DNA of 64,000 nucleotides, from positions 62,001 through 126,000 of the forward strand of contig NZ_FPIY01000003.1 in assembly GCF_900119145.1 (NCBI RefSeq), given 5' to 3'. The notes beneath the pieces were generated by a model that had not been told where the DNA came from, did not search any database, and was given only the letters and a program-made list of their open reading frames with translations. Within the stretch, counting starts at the first letter, position 1. Each line of letters opens with the position of its first letter. This stretch comes from Cellulophaga fucicola. GTDB taxonomy: Bacteria > Bacteroidota > Bacteroidia > Flavobacteriales > Flavobacteriaceae. Position numbers and translations under genes: made by a program. Of the stretch, positions 27,386 through 35,122 are shown piece after piece.

Positions 27386-28054
27386 TTACTCCTCTCCTAA
27401 TTCTTTAATTTTATCAGACTGTATTTTTATAGTGTTTTCTTCATTATTCCCTAACCAAACCATAGCTTTTGCAATAGTTTCTGGATGTATTGGTTTGTAT
27501 TTTTTTAAAGAGCCAATTAATAAAAACTGAAACACCTTAAAAAACTGTTTTGCCAACCACTCTCCCATTCTTTTTTCATCTCTTTTACCTGCAATTAAAG
27601 ATGGTTGCAGTATATGCGTTTTGGGTATTTGCAATGCAATTACAGCATCTTCCATTTGGCCTTTAACCTTATTGTAAAAAACAGAACTACTTGCGTTTGC
27701 TCCTAAGGCAGATATAACCATAAATGTTCCTATATCATTTTCTTTACATAATTTAGCTGCCTGCAAAGGTATACCATAGTCTATACTCTTATACAATTCT
27801 TTATCTGGAGTTTTTGCTTTTGTTGTACCAATACAGCAATACACCTCATCTGCAACAAAGCTTCCTTTATGACTTTCTAAATCTTGTAAGTCTACTAAAT
27901 ATTCTTCAATTTTTGGATGTGTTAAACCGCTTACAGATCTAGAAAATAGCTTTATTTTTGCATAGGCTTTATGGTTAGTTAATAGTGATACTAAAACACT
28001 ACCCGTTACCCCAGTTGCCCCTAAAATAATGGCTGTTTTTTCTTTTGTTTTCAT
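27386..28054 (-). CDS. NAD(P)H-binding atypical SDR
   Basis: 222 aa from the ATG at 28054 (MKTKEKTAIILGATG); a second ATG two codons upstream (28060) is also possible. The Rossmann motif LGATGVTGSVL is at the N-terminus, followed by VYCCIGTTKAKT and an LGAN..SVFYNKVKGQME segment (Y-x3-K). The architecture is that of YwnB/Oxidoreductase-HTATIP2-like atypical SDRs, whose substrates are mostly unknown. Divergent from dinB, with a 27-nt shared intergenic region; upstream of the CYTH gene in the same unit. Confidence 0.85.
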   Translation of the reverse strand: MKTKEKTAIILGATGVTGSVLVSLLTNHKAYAKIKLFSRSVSGLTHPKIEEYLVDLQDLESHKGSFVADEVYCCIGTTKAKTPDKELYKSIDYGIPLQAAKLCKENDIGTFMVISALGANASSSVFYNKVKGQMEDAVIALQIPKTHILQPSLIAGKRDEKRMGEWLAKQFFKVFQFLLIGSLKKYKPIHPETIAKAMVWLGNNEENTIKIQSDKIKELGEE

Positions 28055-28070
28055 CAACATAAATATACCT

Positions 28071-28078
28071 TAAATTTG
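28071..28078 (+). promoter_or_regulatory. Candidate -7 box of dinB
   Basis: TAAATTTG (TAnnTTTG) ends 3 nt before the dinB ATG at 28082. If real, the transcript would be leaderless or nearly so. A TTTG lies 23 nt further upstream, which is too far for the normal -33 spacing. Confidence 0.35.
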
Positions 28079-28081
28079 TAT

Positions 28082-29179
28082 ATGGTCAAGGATATACCTT
28101 TACGAAAAATTATTCATGTTGATATGGATGCATTTTACGCATCTGTAGAACAACTAGATAATCCGGAGCTTAGAGGCAAACCTTTAGCTGTTGGCGGTGG
28201 CGAAAAAAGAGGTGTTGTTTCTGCTGCTAGTTACGAAGCACGTAAATTTGGTGTACGCTCTGCAATGAGTGGCTATATGGCAAAACGCAACTGTCCAGAT
28301 TTAATTTTTGTGCCACCACGATTTGATAGGTATAAAGAAATATCGCAAAAAATTAGAACTATTTTTTACGACTATACAGACCTTGTAGAACCACTTTCTT
28401 TAGACGAGGCTTATTTAGATGTTACCGTAAATAAAAAAGGAAACCCATCTGCGTCTCTAATTGCTAAAGAAATTAGAGAGCGTATTTTTAATGATCTTGG
28501 ACTTACTGCTTCTGCTGGGATTTCTATAAATAAATTTATAGCAAAAGTAGCTAGTGATTACAACAAACCAAACGGACAAAAAACAGTTAACCCTGAAGAG
28601 GTTTTTTCCTTTTTAGAAGATTTAGAAATTCGCAAATTTTATGGTGTAGGTAAGGTCACTGCAGAAAAAATGTATAAGGTTGGTATTTTTACTGGACTAG
28701 ATCTTAAAAATAAAACATTACCGTTTTTAGAAGAACACTTTGGAAAAAGCGGAAGCTATTATTACAACGTAGTTAGGGGCATACACAATAGTCCGGTTAA
28801 ACCAAACAGAATACCAAAATCTGTGGGTGCAGAACGTACATTTAATGAAAATTTAAGTAGTGAAATTTTTATGCTAGAGCGATTAGAAAATATTGCTGGA
28901 GAATTAGAACGTCGACTTAAAAAAACTAAAATTGCAGGTAAAACAATTACGTTAAAAATTAAGTATAGCGATTTTACATTGCAAACTAGAAGTAAAACAA
29001 TTCCATATTTTATTGCAGATAAAGACCTTATTCTAGAGATAGCAAAAGAGTTATTATACCAAGAAAAACTAGAGAATTCTGTGCGTTTATTAGGCATCTC
29101 TTTAGCCAACCTAAACACAGAAGATCGGAAAACACCAGCACAAAAAACAATTAGCGTGCAGCTAAAAATTCAGTTTTAA
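28082..29179 (+). CDS. dinB: DNA polymerase IV (Y-family)
   Basis: 365 aa translesion polymerase. Catalytic acidic residues: D14 and D16 in HVDMDAFYASVEQ, D108 and E109 in LSLDEAYLDV. The dNTP-contact segment SYEARKFGVRSAM, thumb helix-hairpin-helix (FYGVGKVTAEKM) and little-finger domain (KSVGAERTF onward) are all present. The last residues (VQLKIQF) could be a beta-clamp binding peptide. The ATG at 28082 was chosen over an upstream TTG because it gives the normal N-terminus. Followed after 101 nt by the peroxiredoxin gene. Confidence 0.95.
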   Translation: MVKDIPLRKIIHVDMDAFYASVEQLDNPELRGKPLAVGGGEKRGVVSAASYEARKFGVRSAMSGYMAKRNCPDLIFVPPRFDRYKEISQKIRTIFYDYTDLVEPLSLDEAYLDVTVNKKGNPSASLIAKEIRERIFNDLGLTASAGISINKFIAKVASDYNKPNGQKTVNPEEVFSFLEDLEIRKFYGVGKVTAEKMYKVGIFTGLDLKNKTLPFLEEHFGKSGSYYYNVVRGIHNSPVKPNRIPKSVGAERTFNENLSSEIFMLERLENIAGELERRLKKTKIAGKTITLKIKYSDFTLQTRSKTIPYFIADKDLILEIAKELLYQEKLENSVRLLGISLANLNTEDRKTPAQKTISVQLKIQF

Positions 29180-29236
29180 GTACTTAATTTACACAAAGTT
29201 TAACCTATTTTAACGCTCTACAAGCTATTAATCTAT

Positions 29237-29244
29237 TAATTTTG
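29237..29244 (+). promoter_or_regulatory. Candidate -7 box of the peroxiredoxin gene
   Basis: TAATTTTG matches TAnnTTTG, 36 nt before the ATG. No convincing -33 TTG is seen. Confidence 0.35.
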
Positions 29245-29280
29245 TAGGGTAACTAGATTTTTAATTTAAAAAACAAGAAT

Positions 29281-29919
29281 ATGGCAAGTTTAAGATTAGG
29301 TGATGAAGCTCCAAATTTTATTGCAGATAGTTCTGTAGGAACAATAAATTTATACGATTATTTAGGTGATAGTTGGGGAATTCTTTTTTCTCACCCTGCA
29401 GATTTTACACCAGTTTGTACTACAGAATTAGGTACAGCTGCACAATTTAAAGATGAGTTTGATAAGCGTAATGTAAAAATGATAGCATTAAGCGTAGATG
29501 GTTCCGAGTCTCATAAAGAGTGGATTAAGGATATTAACGAAGTGCAAAACACAACTGTTACTTTTCCTATAATTGCAGATGAAGACAAAAAAGTATCTAC
29601 TTTGTATGATATGATTCACCCTAACGCAGATAGCAGTTTAACCGTGCGTTCTGTATTTATTATTGGTCCAGACAAAAAAGTAAAATTAACACTTACATAC
29701 CCAGCATCTACAGGTCGTAATTTTTACGAGTTGTTACGTGTAATAGACTCTTTACAATTAACAGCAAACCATAAAGTAGCTACACCTGCTAACTGGAAAA
29801 ATGGCGAAAAAGTTGTTGTTAGTCCGGCTATAGCAACTAGCGATGCCATAAAAATATTTCCTAAAGGAGTAGAAGAAATTAAGCCTTATTTAAGGATGAC
29901 ACCAGACCCTACTGCCTAA
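29281..29919 (+). CDS. 1-Cys peroxiredoxin (Prx6 type)
   Basis: 212 aa thiol peroxidase that reduces H2O2 and organic peroxides. AhpC/TSA domain with peroxidatic Cys46 in HPADFTPVCTTELG and the supporting Arg in TVRSVFIIGP; C-terminal 1-cysPrx extension (~150-212, NFYELLRVIDSLQLT, TPANWKNGEKVVV). C46 is the only Cys in the protein, so an external thiol must resolve the sulfenic acid. It has its own terminator, and is followed by a sensor kinase gene. Confidence 0.95.
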   Translation: MASLRLGDEAPNFIADSSVGTINLYDYLGDSWGILFSHPADFTPVCTTELGTAAQFKDEFDKRNVKMIALSVDGSESHKEWIKDINEVQNTTVTFPIIADEDKKVSTLYDMIHPNADSSLTVRSVFIIGPDKKVKLTLTYPASTGRNFYELLRVIDSLQLTANHKVATPANWKNGEKVVVSPAIATSDAIKIFPKGVEEIKPYLRMTPDPTA

Positions 29920-29943
29920 CACAAGTTGTTTGTATAAAACCTG

Positions 29944-29980
29944 GCTCTAGTAGACTTTTTGTTTACTAGAGCTATTTTTT
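29944..29980 (+). terminator. Hairpin terminator after the peroxiredoxin gene
   Basis: 9-bp stem GCTCTAGTA (29944-29952) / TACTAGAGC (29964-29972), 11-nt loop, then TATTTTTTT. It separates the peroxiredoxin gene from the kinase/activator unit. Confidence 0.85.
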
Positions 29981-30014
29981 TGTAGTAAATTTAACCTTCC
30001 TTAATTTATGGTTT

Positions 30015-31106
30015 ATGGTAACTGCTGAAGAAAAATTAAAAGAACGTATTAAAGAGCTTACTTGTTTGTATGACGTTACTTCTATTATAGTTAATTGCGA
30101 TTATAATGAAGTTGAAGTTGGTCTACGTGCCATTGTATTTTGTTTAAAAAATGCTTGGCAATATACAGATGATACCTATGTTGTTCTAAAGACTGATGAT
30201 TATTCTATTACTTCTAAAAAAGAACACAAAGACTATGTTTTTTTAACATCTGCTATTACACTTTTTAATAAAGAAATTGGAACCATAAAAGTTGGTTACC
30301 CATCTGAAAAATTTAGTGTTTTAGATTTTCTTGAAGAAGAACAACAGCTTTTAAACAATGTATGCTTAGAGGTAGGAAACCTACTTGAACGAAAAGAGAT
30401 TAAAGAGAACGAAATTCTAATTAAAAGGCAAGTAGAACAGTCTGATAGGTTACGTATTCTTGGAGAAATTACAGCTGGTATTGCACACGAGTTAAATACT
30501 CCGCTTGCAAATATTCTTGGTTTTGCAGAGCTTTTAAAAGACAGAACCAAAGAAGATAAACAAGCTAGTAAAGATGTAGATAAAATTATAAATAGTGCTA
30601 TTTACTCTAGAGAAGTAGTTAAAAAACTTATGTTCTTTGCTTGCGAGATGCCACAACAAAAAAGTTTAGTTAACATTATTCCTATATGTAAAGAGGCCAT
30701 AGAATTGCTTAAACCTATATTAAAAACAAAAGGCATTACTCTTAACCTTAACTCTAGCAATACAGAAATTGCATTAAAAATAGACCGCATACAGTTAACA
30801 CAAGTACTTTTCAATTTGGTTATTAATGCTATTTATTTTTCTAAAGAAAAGGGAATCATCGACCTAGAAATAAAAGATAAATCTGCTACTGTAGAAATAC
30901 AAATTAAAGATCAAGGTTCCGGAATAGATAACAGCCTAGGAAATAAAATTTTTGAACCCTTTTTTACTACCAAACCAGTTGGCGATGGTTCTGGATTAGG
31001 ATTAAGTGTAGTACACGGTATTGTTAAAAGTCATAAAGGAAATATAACCTATAGCACAAATACACCTAGAGGAACTATATTTACAGTTACTTTTCCTAAA
31101 TTGTAG
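30015..31106 (+). CDS. Cytoplasmic sensor histidine kinase
   Basis: 363 aa without transmembrane helices. N-terminal ~125 residues form a GAF-like sensor region (LTCLYDVTSIIVNCDYN ... FNKEIGTIKVGYP; Cys at 17, 28 and 43), followed by a helical linker, HisKA with phosphoacceptor H158 in GIAHELNTPL, N-box NLVINAIYFS, and ATP-lid motifs DQGSGID and GSGLGLSVVHG. The NtrB/ZraS-like catalytic pattern matches the sigma-54 activator encoded 3 nt downstream. The signal must be cytoplasmic, perhaps redox, oxygen or metabolic; this is inference. Confidence 0.92.
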   Translation: MVTAEEKLKERIKELTCLYDVTSIIVNCDYNEVEVGLRAIVFCLKNAWQYTDDTYVVLKTDDYSITSKKEHKDYVFLTSAITLFNKEIGTIKVGYPSEKFSVLDFLEEEQQLLNNVCLEVGNLLERKEIKENEILIKRQVEQSDRLRILGEITAGIAHELNTPLANILGFAELLKDRTKEDKQASKDVDKIINSAIYSREVVKKLMFFACEMPQQKSLVNIIPICKEAIELLKPILKTKGITLNLNSSNTEIALKIDRIQLTQVLFNLVINAIYFSKEKGIIDLEIKDKSATVEIQIKDQGSGIDNSLGNKIFEPFFTTKPVGDGSGLGLSVVHGIVKSHKGNITYSTNTPRGTIFTVTFPKL

Positions 31107-31109
31107 AAA

Positions 31110-32438
31110 ATGGGATTACAAAAAGAAAACATATTAATTGTAGATGACGACATACATATTTTAGAACTTTTACAACGTCATTTACAATCTTTAAATTACC
31201 ACGTGTACCAAGCTGTTTCTGTAAAACAGGCTTTGTATGTGCTGCACGACTCTACCATAGATTTATTAATTACAGACATACAAATGCCAGAAATAGATGG
31301 CTTACAACTGCTTAAATATACTGCAGAACATTACCCACATATTCCTAAATTGGTTATTACTGGTTACCCATCTGTAGACGATGCTATGACTGTTATAAAA
31401 TCTGGAGCTACAGATTATTTAACCAAACCATTTACAAAAGAAGAATTAAAGCAGGCTGTTCACAGATCTTTGGACTGTGCAGAAAAAGAAAAGCAAAAAC
31501 AGCCTAAGCAAAAAAATAAAAGTACAAGTTCTAGTTACGGACAAATGATTGGTACTTCTGCTGCTTTTGAGAAAGTAACAGAAATTATAGAACGTGTAAA
31601 AGATAATAAGGCTACCGTTTTAATACAAGGAGAAAGTGGTACAGGTAAAGAGCTTGTTGCTAGAGCAATTCACTATTCTGGTAAATTTGCAAAAGCCCCT
31701 TTTATTGCTGTTAACTGTGGTGCTATACCAGAAAACTTATTAGAGTCCGAATTGTTTGGATACACAAAAGGTGCTTTTACTGGTGCTAACGAAAATAGAA
31801 ATGGTTTTTTTCAGGCAGCAAATAATGGCACTTTGTTTTTAGATGAAATTGGAAATGCATCTACGGCTGTGCAATCTAAATTACTTAGAGCACTACAAGA
31901 AAAAGAGATTACAAAGGTAGGATCTCAGAAAGTAGAAAAAGTAGACTTGCGCATTATTGCAGCTACCAACAACAATTTACAAGAAGACATTACTAATAAA
32001 AGCTTTAGAGAAGATTTATACTACAGACTAACAGTGGTGCAAATAAATGTGCCTCCGCTAAGAGAACGCAAATCTGATATTCCTTTATTAGTAGAGCAGT
32101 TTCTAAAAAAATACGGTGTAGAATACAAAGACCGTTTATTACAAATTACAGATGAAGCCTTAGAAATGTTACAAAGATACCATTGGCAAGGCAACATTAG
32201 AGAGTTAGAAAACGTAATACAGCGCGCTGTTATTATGAGCGATGGAAAAATAGATATTAAAGATTTTCCTGATTATTTAAAATATAAAATAGAGTTTCCA
32301 GATGCTTCTTTTGCTAGTTTACAGCAAATGGAAAAAGAGTACATACTTAAAGTTTTAGCGGCAACGAATAACAATAAAACTAAAGCTGCAGAAATTCTTC
32401 AGATAGACCGTAAAACACTTCGTCAAAAGCTTAAATAA
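31110..32438 (+). CDS. Sigma-54 dependent response regulator (NtrC family)
   Basis: 442 aa with three domains: receiver (~5-120; D12/D13 acidic pocket, phosphoacceptor D56 in ITDIQMP, K107), AAA+ (~145-375; Walker A GESGTGKE 174-181, sigma-54 loop GAFTGA 221-226, Walker B LFLDEIG, R-finger region), and a Fis-type HTH at the end (NKTKAAEILQIDRKTLRQKL). An intact GAFTGA loop means it should activate sigma-54 RNA polymerase. The cognate kinase is directly upstream, and an excellent sigma-54 promoter with upstream repeats lies directly downstream. Confidence 0.94.
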   Translation: MGLQKENILIVDDDIHILELLQRHLQSLNYHVYQAVSVKQALYVLHDSTIDLLITDIQMPEIDGLQLLKYTAEHYPHIPKLVITGYPSVDDAMTVIKSGATDYLTKPFTKEELKQAVHRSLDCAEKEKQKQPKQKNKSTSSSYGQMIGTSAAFEKVTEIIERVKDNKATVLIQGESGTGKELVARAIHYSGKFAKAPFIAVNCGAIPENLLESELFGYTKGAFTGANENRNGFFQAANNGTLFLDEIGNASTAVQSKLLRALQEKEITKVGSQKVEKVDLRIIAATNNNLQEDITNKSFREDLYYRLTVVQINVPPLRERKSDIPLLVEQFLKKYGVEYKDRLLQITDEALEMLQRYHWQGNIRELENVIQRAVIMSDGKIDIKDFPDYLKYKIEFPDASFASLQQMEKEYILKVLAATNNNKTKAAEILQIDRKTLRQKLK

Positions 32439-32447
32439 TACCGGGTA

Positions 32448-32492
32448 ATTTCTCCCCATCTGGGGTATTTCTCTCCGCCCCATCTTTTTTTT
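32448..32492 (+). promoter_or_regulatory. Candidate enhancer (UAS) for the NtrC-type regulator
   Basis: Palindrome CCCCATCTGGGG (32454-32465), with CCCCATCT repeated 24 bp later at 32478-32485. Both sit in similar contexts (ATTTCTC before each). They lie about 105-137 bp upstream of the predicted sigma-54 start, the usual distance for activator sites. The segment TGGGG...CCCCA plus T-run (32461-32492) could also end the regulator transcript. Confidence 0.5.
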
Positions 32493-32564
32493 AAAATTAT
32501 TTTAACTTGTTTATTTAATTGACAATCAATTATTTACAATAAAACTACATTTTTAAATCTTTTT

Positions 32565-32580
32565 AGGCACACAGCTTGCC
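32565..32580 (+). promoter_or_regulatory. Sigma-54 promoter
   Basis: AGGCACACAGCTTGCC: GGCAC and TTGC are exact matches to the -24/-12 consensus TGGCAC-N5-TTGC, with GG (32566-67) and GC (32578-79) 12 bp apart as required. Predicted start near 32591. It reads into the small Cys protein, dehydrogenase, Rnk-like and coiled-coil genes. Confidence 0.75.
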
Positions 32581-32733
32581 AATACACATACGAGTAAGTT
32601 ATTATAAAAATGATTTTAGATTTTTTATAGTTGATTGATTGATTTGTCTACTTGGCTTTCTAAATGTTTAACTCAAGTGGTGTGGTTTTTTTGTGAAAGT
32701 CAAGTGGCATTTTAATGGACTAATACTAAAGTA

Positions 32734-32901
32734 ATGATAAAAATAAATGAAAAGAGCCTCTGTGGTACTTGTGAGCATTTACAGTTTTGTGTAATAACAA
32801 CAAATAAGAGTTTTATACACTCTTGCAGTGAGTATCAAACTTTTTTAAAAAGTGATATTAACACAGAAACAGTTAACAAAAAAGAATTAGTATTAAATTA
32901 A
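32734..32901 (+). CDS. 55-aa Cys-motif protein
   Basis: A short gene with ATG at 32734 and TAA at 32899-32901, ending 5 nt before the dehydrogenase ATG, so almost certainly cotranscribed. The protein contains C10-x2-C13-x5-C19-x11-C31 (SLCGTCEHLQFC, then IHSCSEYQ), which could bind Zn2+ or an Fe-S cluster or act as a redox switch. No membrane segment is seen. Similar tiny CxxC...C...CxEY proteins occur in Flavobacteriaceae as far as I recall, without a known function. It lies ~143 nt downstream of the predicted sigma-54 start. Confidence 0.7.
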   Translation: MIKINEKSLCGTCEHLQFCVITTNKSFIHSCSEYQTFLKSDINTETVNKKELVLN

Positions 32902-32906
32902 ATATA

Positions 32907-34190
32907 ATGATAGCAAAACAGCAGAAAAAGTTGAAGCAAGGGATGCTAGATAATGTTATGCGCCAATTTAATTATAGCGCAGATAATATTAACTTAAATC
33001 CTAATATTAGAAAAATATTAAGCATCACTAACAACGAACTTGTTGTGCATTTTCCTGTAAAGATGGATAATGGCGATGTAGAGGTGTTTACAGGCTACAG
33101 AGTGCAACATAACAATGCGCTTGGTCCTTACAAAGGTGGTTTACGTTACCACCCAACAGTAGACATAGATGCTGCTAGAGCATTAGCTATGTGGATGACC
33201 TGGAAAACATCTTTGGCTGGTTTGCCATATGGCGGCGCTAAAGGTGGTATACAATTAGATCCGTCTAAATACTCACAAGCAGAACTAGAGCGTATTACAA
33301 GAAGATTTACCTATGCTTTAGGAGACAATATTGGTCCAGAATTAGATATTCCTGCTCCAGATGTAAATACTAACCCGCAAACAATGGCGTGGATTTTAGA
33401 TACATATATGTCTACAAAAGCACCATCTGAACGTTCTAAAAATATGCACGTTGTTACAGGTAAGCCTGTTGGCGCTGGTGGTTCTGAGGGTAGAGATAGA
33501 GCTACTGGTTACGGTGTGTTTTTAAGTATTCAGTTTTGGGCCGAAAACAAAAAAGTAGACCTAAAAGGCAAAAAATATATTGTACAAGGATTTGGTAATG
33601 TAGGTTATTGGACTTCTCATTTCTTAGAAAAAGAAGGCGCTATACTAGTTGGAGTACAAGATGCTTCTGGTTCTATTTTAAATGAAAACGGTATATCTGT
33701 AGAAGATTTGTACAAACACACAATGGAACACAAAGGTGCTGTTGCTGGTTTTACTAATGCTGAACCAATAGATAAAGAAAATTTCTTTGGTATTAATTGC
33801 GATATCTGTGTGCCTGCAGCATTAGGAAACCAAATTACTGCAAACAATGCAGATAGTATTAAAGCTTTTTTAATTGCAGAAGGTGCAAACGGACCTACAG
33901 ATGTAGAAGCCGAGAAAATATTACTAGACAAAGGTGTAGCAATTATACCAGATATCTTATGTAATTCTGGAGGTGTAATTGGTAGTTATTACGAGTGGCT
34001 GCAAAACCGTAACGGAGAAATTTGGCAACTAGACGAGGTAATGGCTAAAATGCATAAAAAGCTAAAAGAATCTTTTAATAAAGTGATGAAAACTTCTTTA
34101 GACAAAGATATAGATATGCGTACTGCAGCATTTAATATTGCTATAGAAAGACTAGAACAGGCATATGTACAAAGAGGGATTTTTCCATAA
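32907..34190 (+). CDS. Glu/Leu/Phe/Val dehydrogenase (glutamate dehydrogenase type)
   Basis: 427 aa. N-terminal substrate domain with GYRVQHNNALGPYKGGLRYHP (K76), MTWKTSLAGLPYGGAKGG (K100, catalytic K112), and the catalytic Asp in PAPDVNT (~152); C-terminal Rossmann domain with QGFGNVG. The hexameric-type motifs and length fit glutamate dehydrogenase (2-oxoglutarate + NH3 to glutamate), though leucine-type specificity is not excluded. NAD or NADP preference is unclear. It is in the sigma-54 operon after the Cys protein, which points to nitrogen or stress control rather than housekeeping. Confidence 0.92.
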   Translation: MIAKQQKKLKQGMLDNVMRQFNYSADNINLNPNIRKILSITNNELVVHFPVKMDNGDVEVFTGYRVQHNNALGPYKGGLRYHPTVDIDAARALAMWMTWKTSLAGLPYGGAKGGIQLDPSKYSQAELERITRRFTYALGDNIGPELDIPAPDVNTNPQTMAWILDTYMSTKAPSERSKNMHVVTGKPVGAGGSEGRDRATGYGVFLSIQFWAENKKVDLKGKKYIVQGFGNVGYWTSHFLEKEGAILVGVQDASGSILNENGISVEDLYKHTMEHKGAVAGFTNAEPIDKENFFGINCDICVPAALGNQITANNADSIKAFLIAEGANGPTDVEAEKILLDKGVAIIPDILCNSGGVIGSYYEWLQNRNGEIWQLDEVMAKMHKKLKESFNKVMKTSLDKDIDMRTAAFNIAIERLEQAYVQRGIFP

Positions 34191-34205
34191 ATAACAGAAA
34201 AGAAG

Positions 34206-34625
34206 ATGAAATACGGAGGTTTAATTATTGAAAAAAAAGAATATGTACTGCTTAAAAAATTGATGAACCTTTCTGGTTATCATAAAGACATTACATATAA
34301 AAAATCTATTGCAAAGTTACATGAAGAGCTAAAAACTGCCATTGTTAAAGACGAAAGAGATATGCCTACAGATGTTATTAGGTTTAATTCTATTGTTACA
34401 ATCGCGGCAGAAGAAGGCTGGCAAAAGAATTTTCAATTGGTTAAGCCTTCAGATAGTGATCTTAAGAATAATAAACTTTCCATTTTAACTCCAATGGGTA
34501 CTGCCGTAATTGGTTACGCTAAAGGCGATAAACTATTATGGGAGTTCCCTTCTGGAGAAAAAACACTTACTGTGGCTAATGTAGAGCAGAAAAATAATTA
34601 TATAGATGTAAATACGGTATTATGA
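34206..34625 (+). CDS. Rnk / GreA-GreB C-terminal domain protein
   Basis: 139 aa. N-terminal helical part (KKEYVLLKKLMNLSGYHKD, KLHEELKTAIV) and a C-terminal GreA/GreB-type FKBP-like domain (~55-130: VIRFNSIVTIA, LSILTPMGTAVIGYAKGDKLLWEFPSGEK). This is the layout of Rnk-like proteins, which bind RNA polymerase or affect nucleoside diphosphate kinase. The N-terminal coiled coil is short, so it probably lacks transcript-cleavage activity. It overlaps the next gene by 4 nt (ATGA), implying coupling. Confidence 0.82.
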   Translation: MKYGGLIIEKKEYVLLKKLMNLSGYHKDITYKKSIAKLHEELKTAIVKDERDMPTDVIRFNSIVTIAAEEGWQKNFQLVKPSDSDLKNNKLSILTPMGTAVIGYAKGDKLLWEFPSGEKTLTVANVEQKNNYIDVNTVL

Positions 34626-35008
34626 GTTCAAAATTGTTTTACAACCACGAGGAAGACGCCAGCATAATGATGAAGAAAGATAAGGAAGAGCTGCGCAACT
34701 GGATAGATAACTTAGAATTTATAGCTGAAGAGCTGGCTTATTTAATGGAGATTGAAGAACGCATTGCCAATAACAAAGCTATACACCAAGAACTAATAGA
34801 ACTAAAGCAAGAGAACACAGATAAACTAGCAGAACTGCGCAGATATAATAATTCTACGCTAAGCAACTTAGAGTGCGACACTATGGAGTGCGATGCTTTT
34901 TATCTTGAAAATCACGAATCTAAAAGAAATGCTTACTTGGAGTACATTAAAAAGTACAGACAAACCAAAACAAAAACATTTTCTATGATTTTACTTAAAG
35001 CTAAATAA
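34622..35008 (+). CDS. Coiled-coil protein, unknown
   Basis: 128 aa, highly charged and almost entirely helical (KDKEELRNWIDNLEFIAEEL, KAIHQELIELKQENTDKLAE), with two Cys (LECDTMECDAF) in the middle and a basic C-terminus. No family is recognised. It overlaps the Rnk-like gene by 4 nt and is the last gene of the sigma-54 operon, followed by a terminator. A partner role with the Rnk-like protein is an inference from coupling. Confidence 0.7.
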   Translation: MSSKLFYNHEEDASIMMKKDKEELRNWIDNLEFIAEELAYLMEIEERIANNKAIHQELIELKQENTDKLAELRRYNNSTLSNLECDTMECDAFYLENHESKRNAYLEYIKKYRQTKTKTFSMILLKAK

Positions 35009-35077
35009 TTTATATAAGAAGGTTTTAAATAAGTTGATCCTTCTTACTATAACTAGGTTTTGCATTTAGGCCTAGAT

Positions 35078-35115
35078 AGAACACAACGGTGGGGGCTGTT
35101 GTGTTCTTTTTTTTT
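35078..35115 (+). terminator. Hairpin terminator of the sigma-54 operon
   Basis: 10-bp stem AGAACACAAC (35078-35087) / GTTGTGTTCT (35098-35107), 10-nt G-rich loop, then a run of nine T. It lies 7 nt before the stop codon of the convergent ATPase gene. Confidence 0.9.
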
Positions 35116-35122
35116 ATGACTT

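Noticed and set aside
32636-32664. GATTGATTGATTTG and a TTGGCTTTC element as another sigma-54 promoter
   Set aside because: The -12 part does not match; the simple GATT repeat is low complexity. The site at 32565-32580 is far better.
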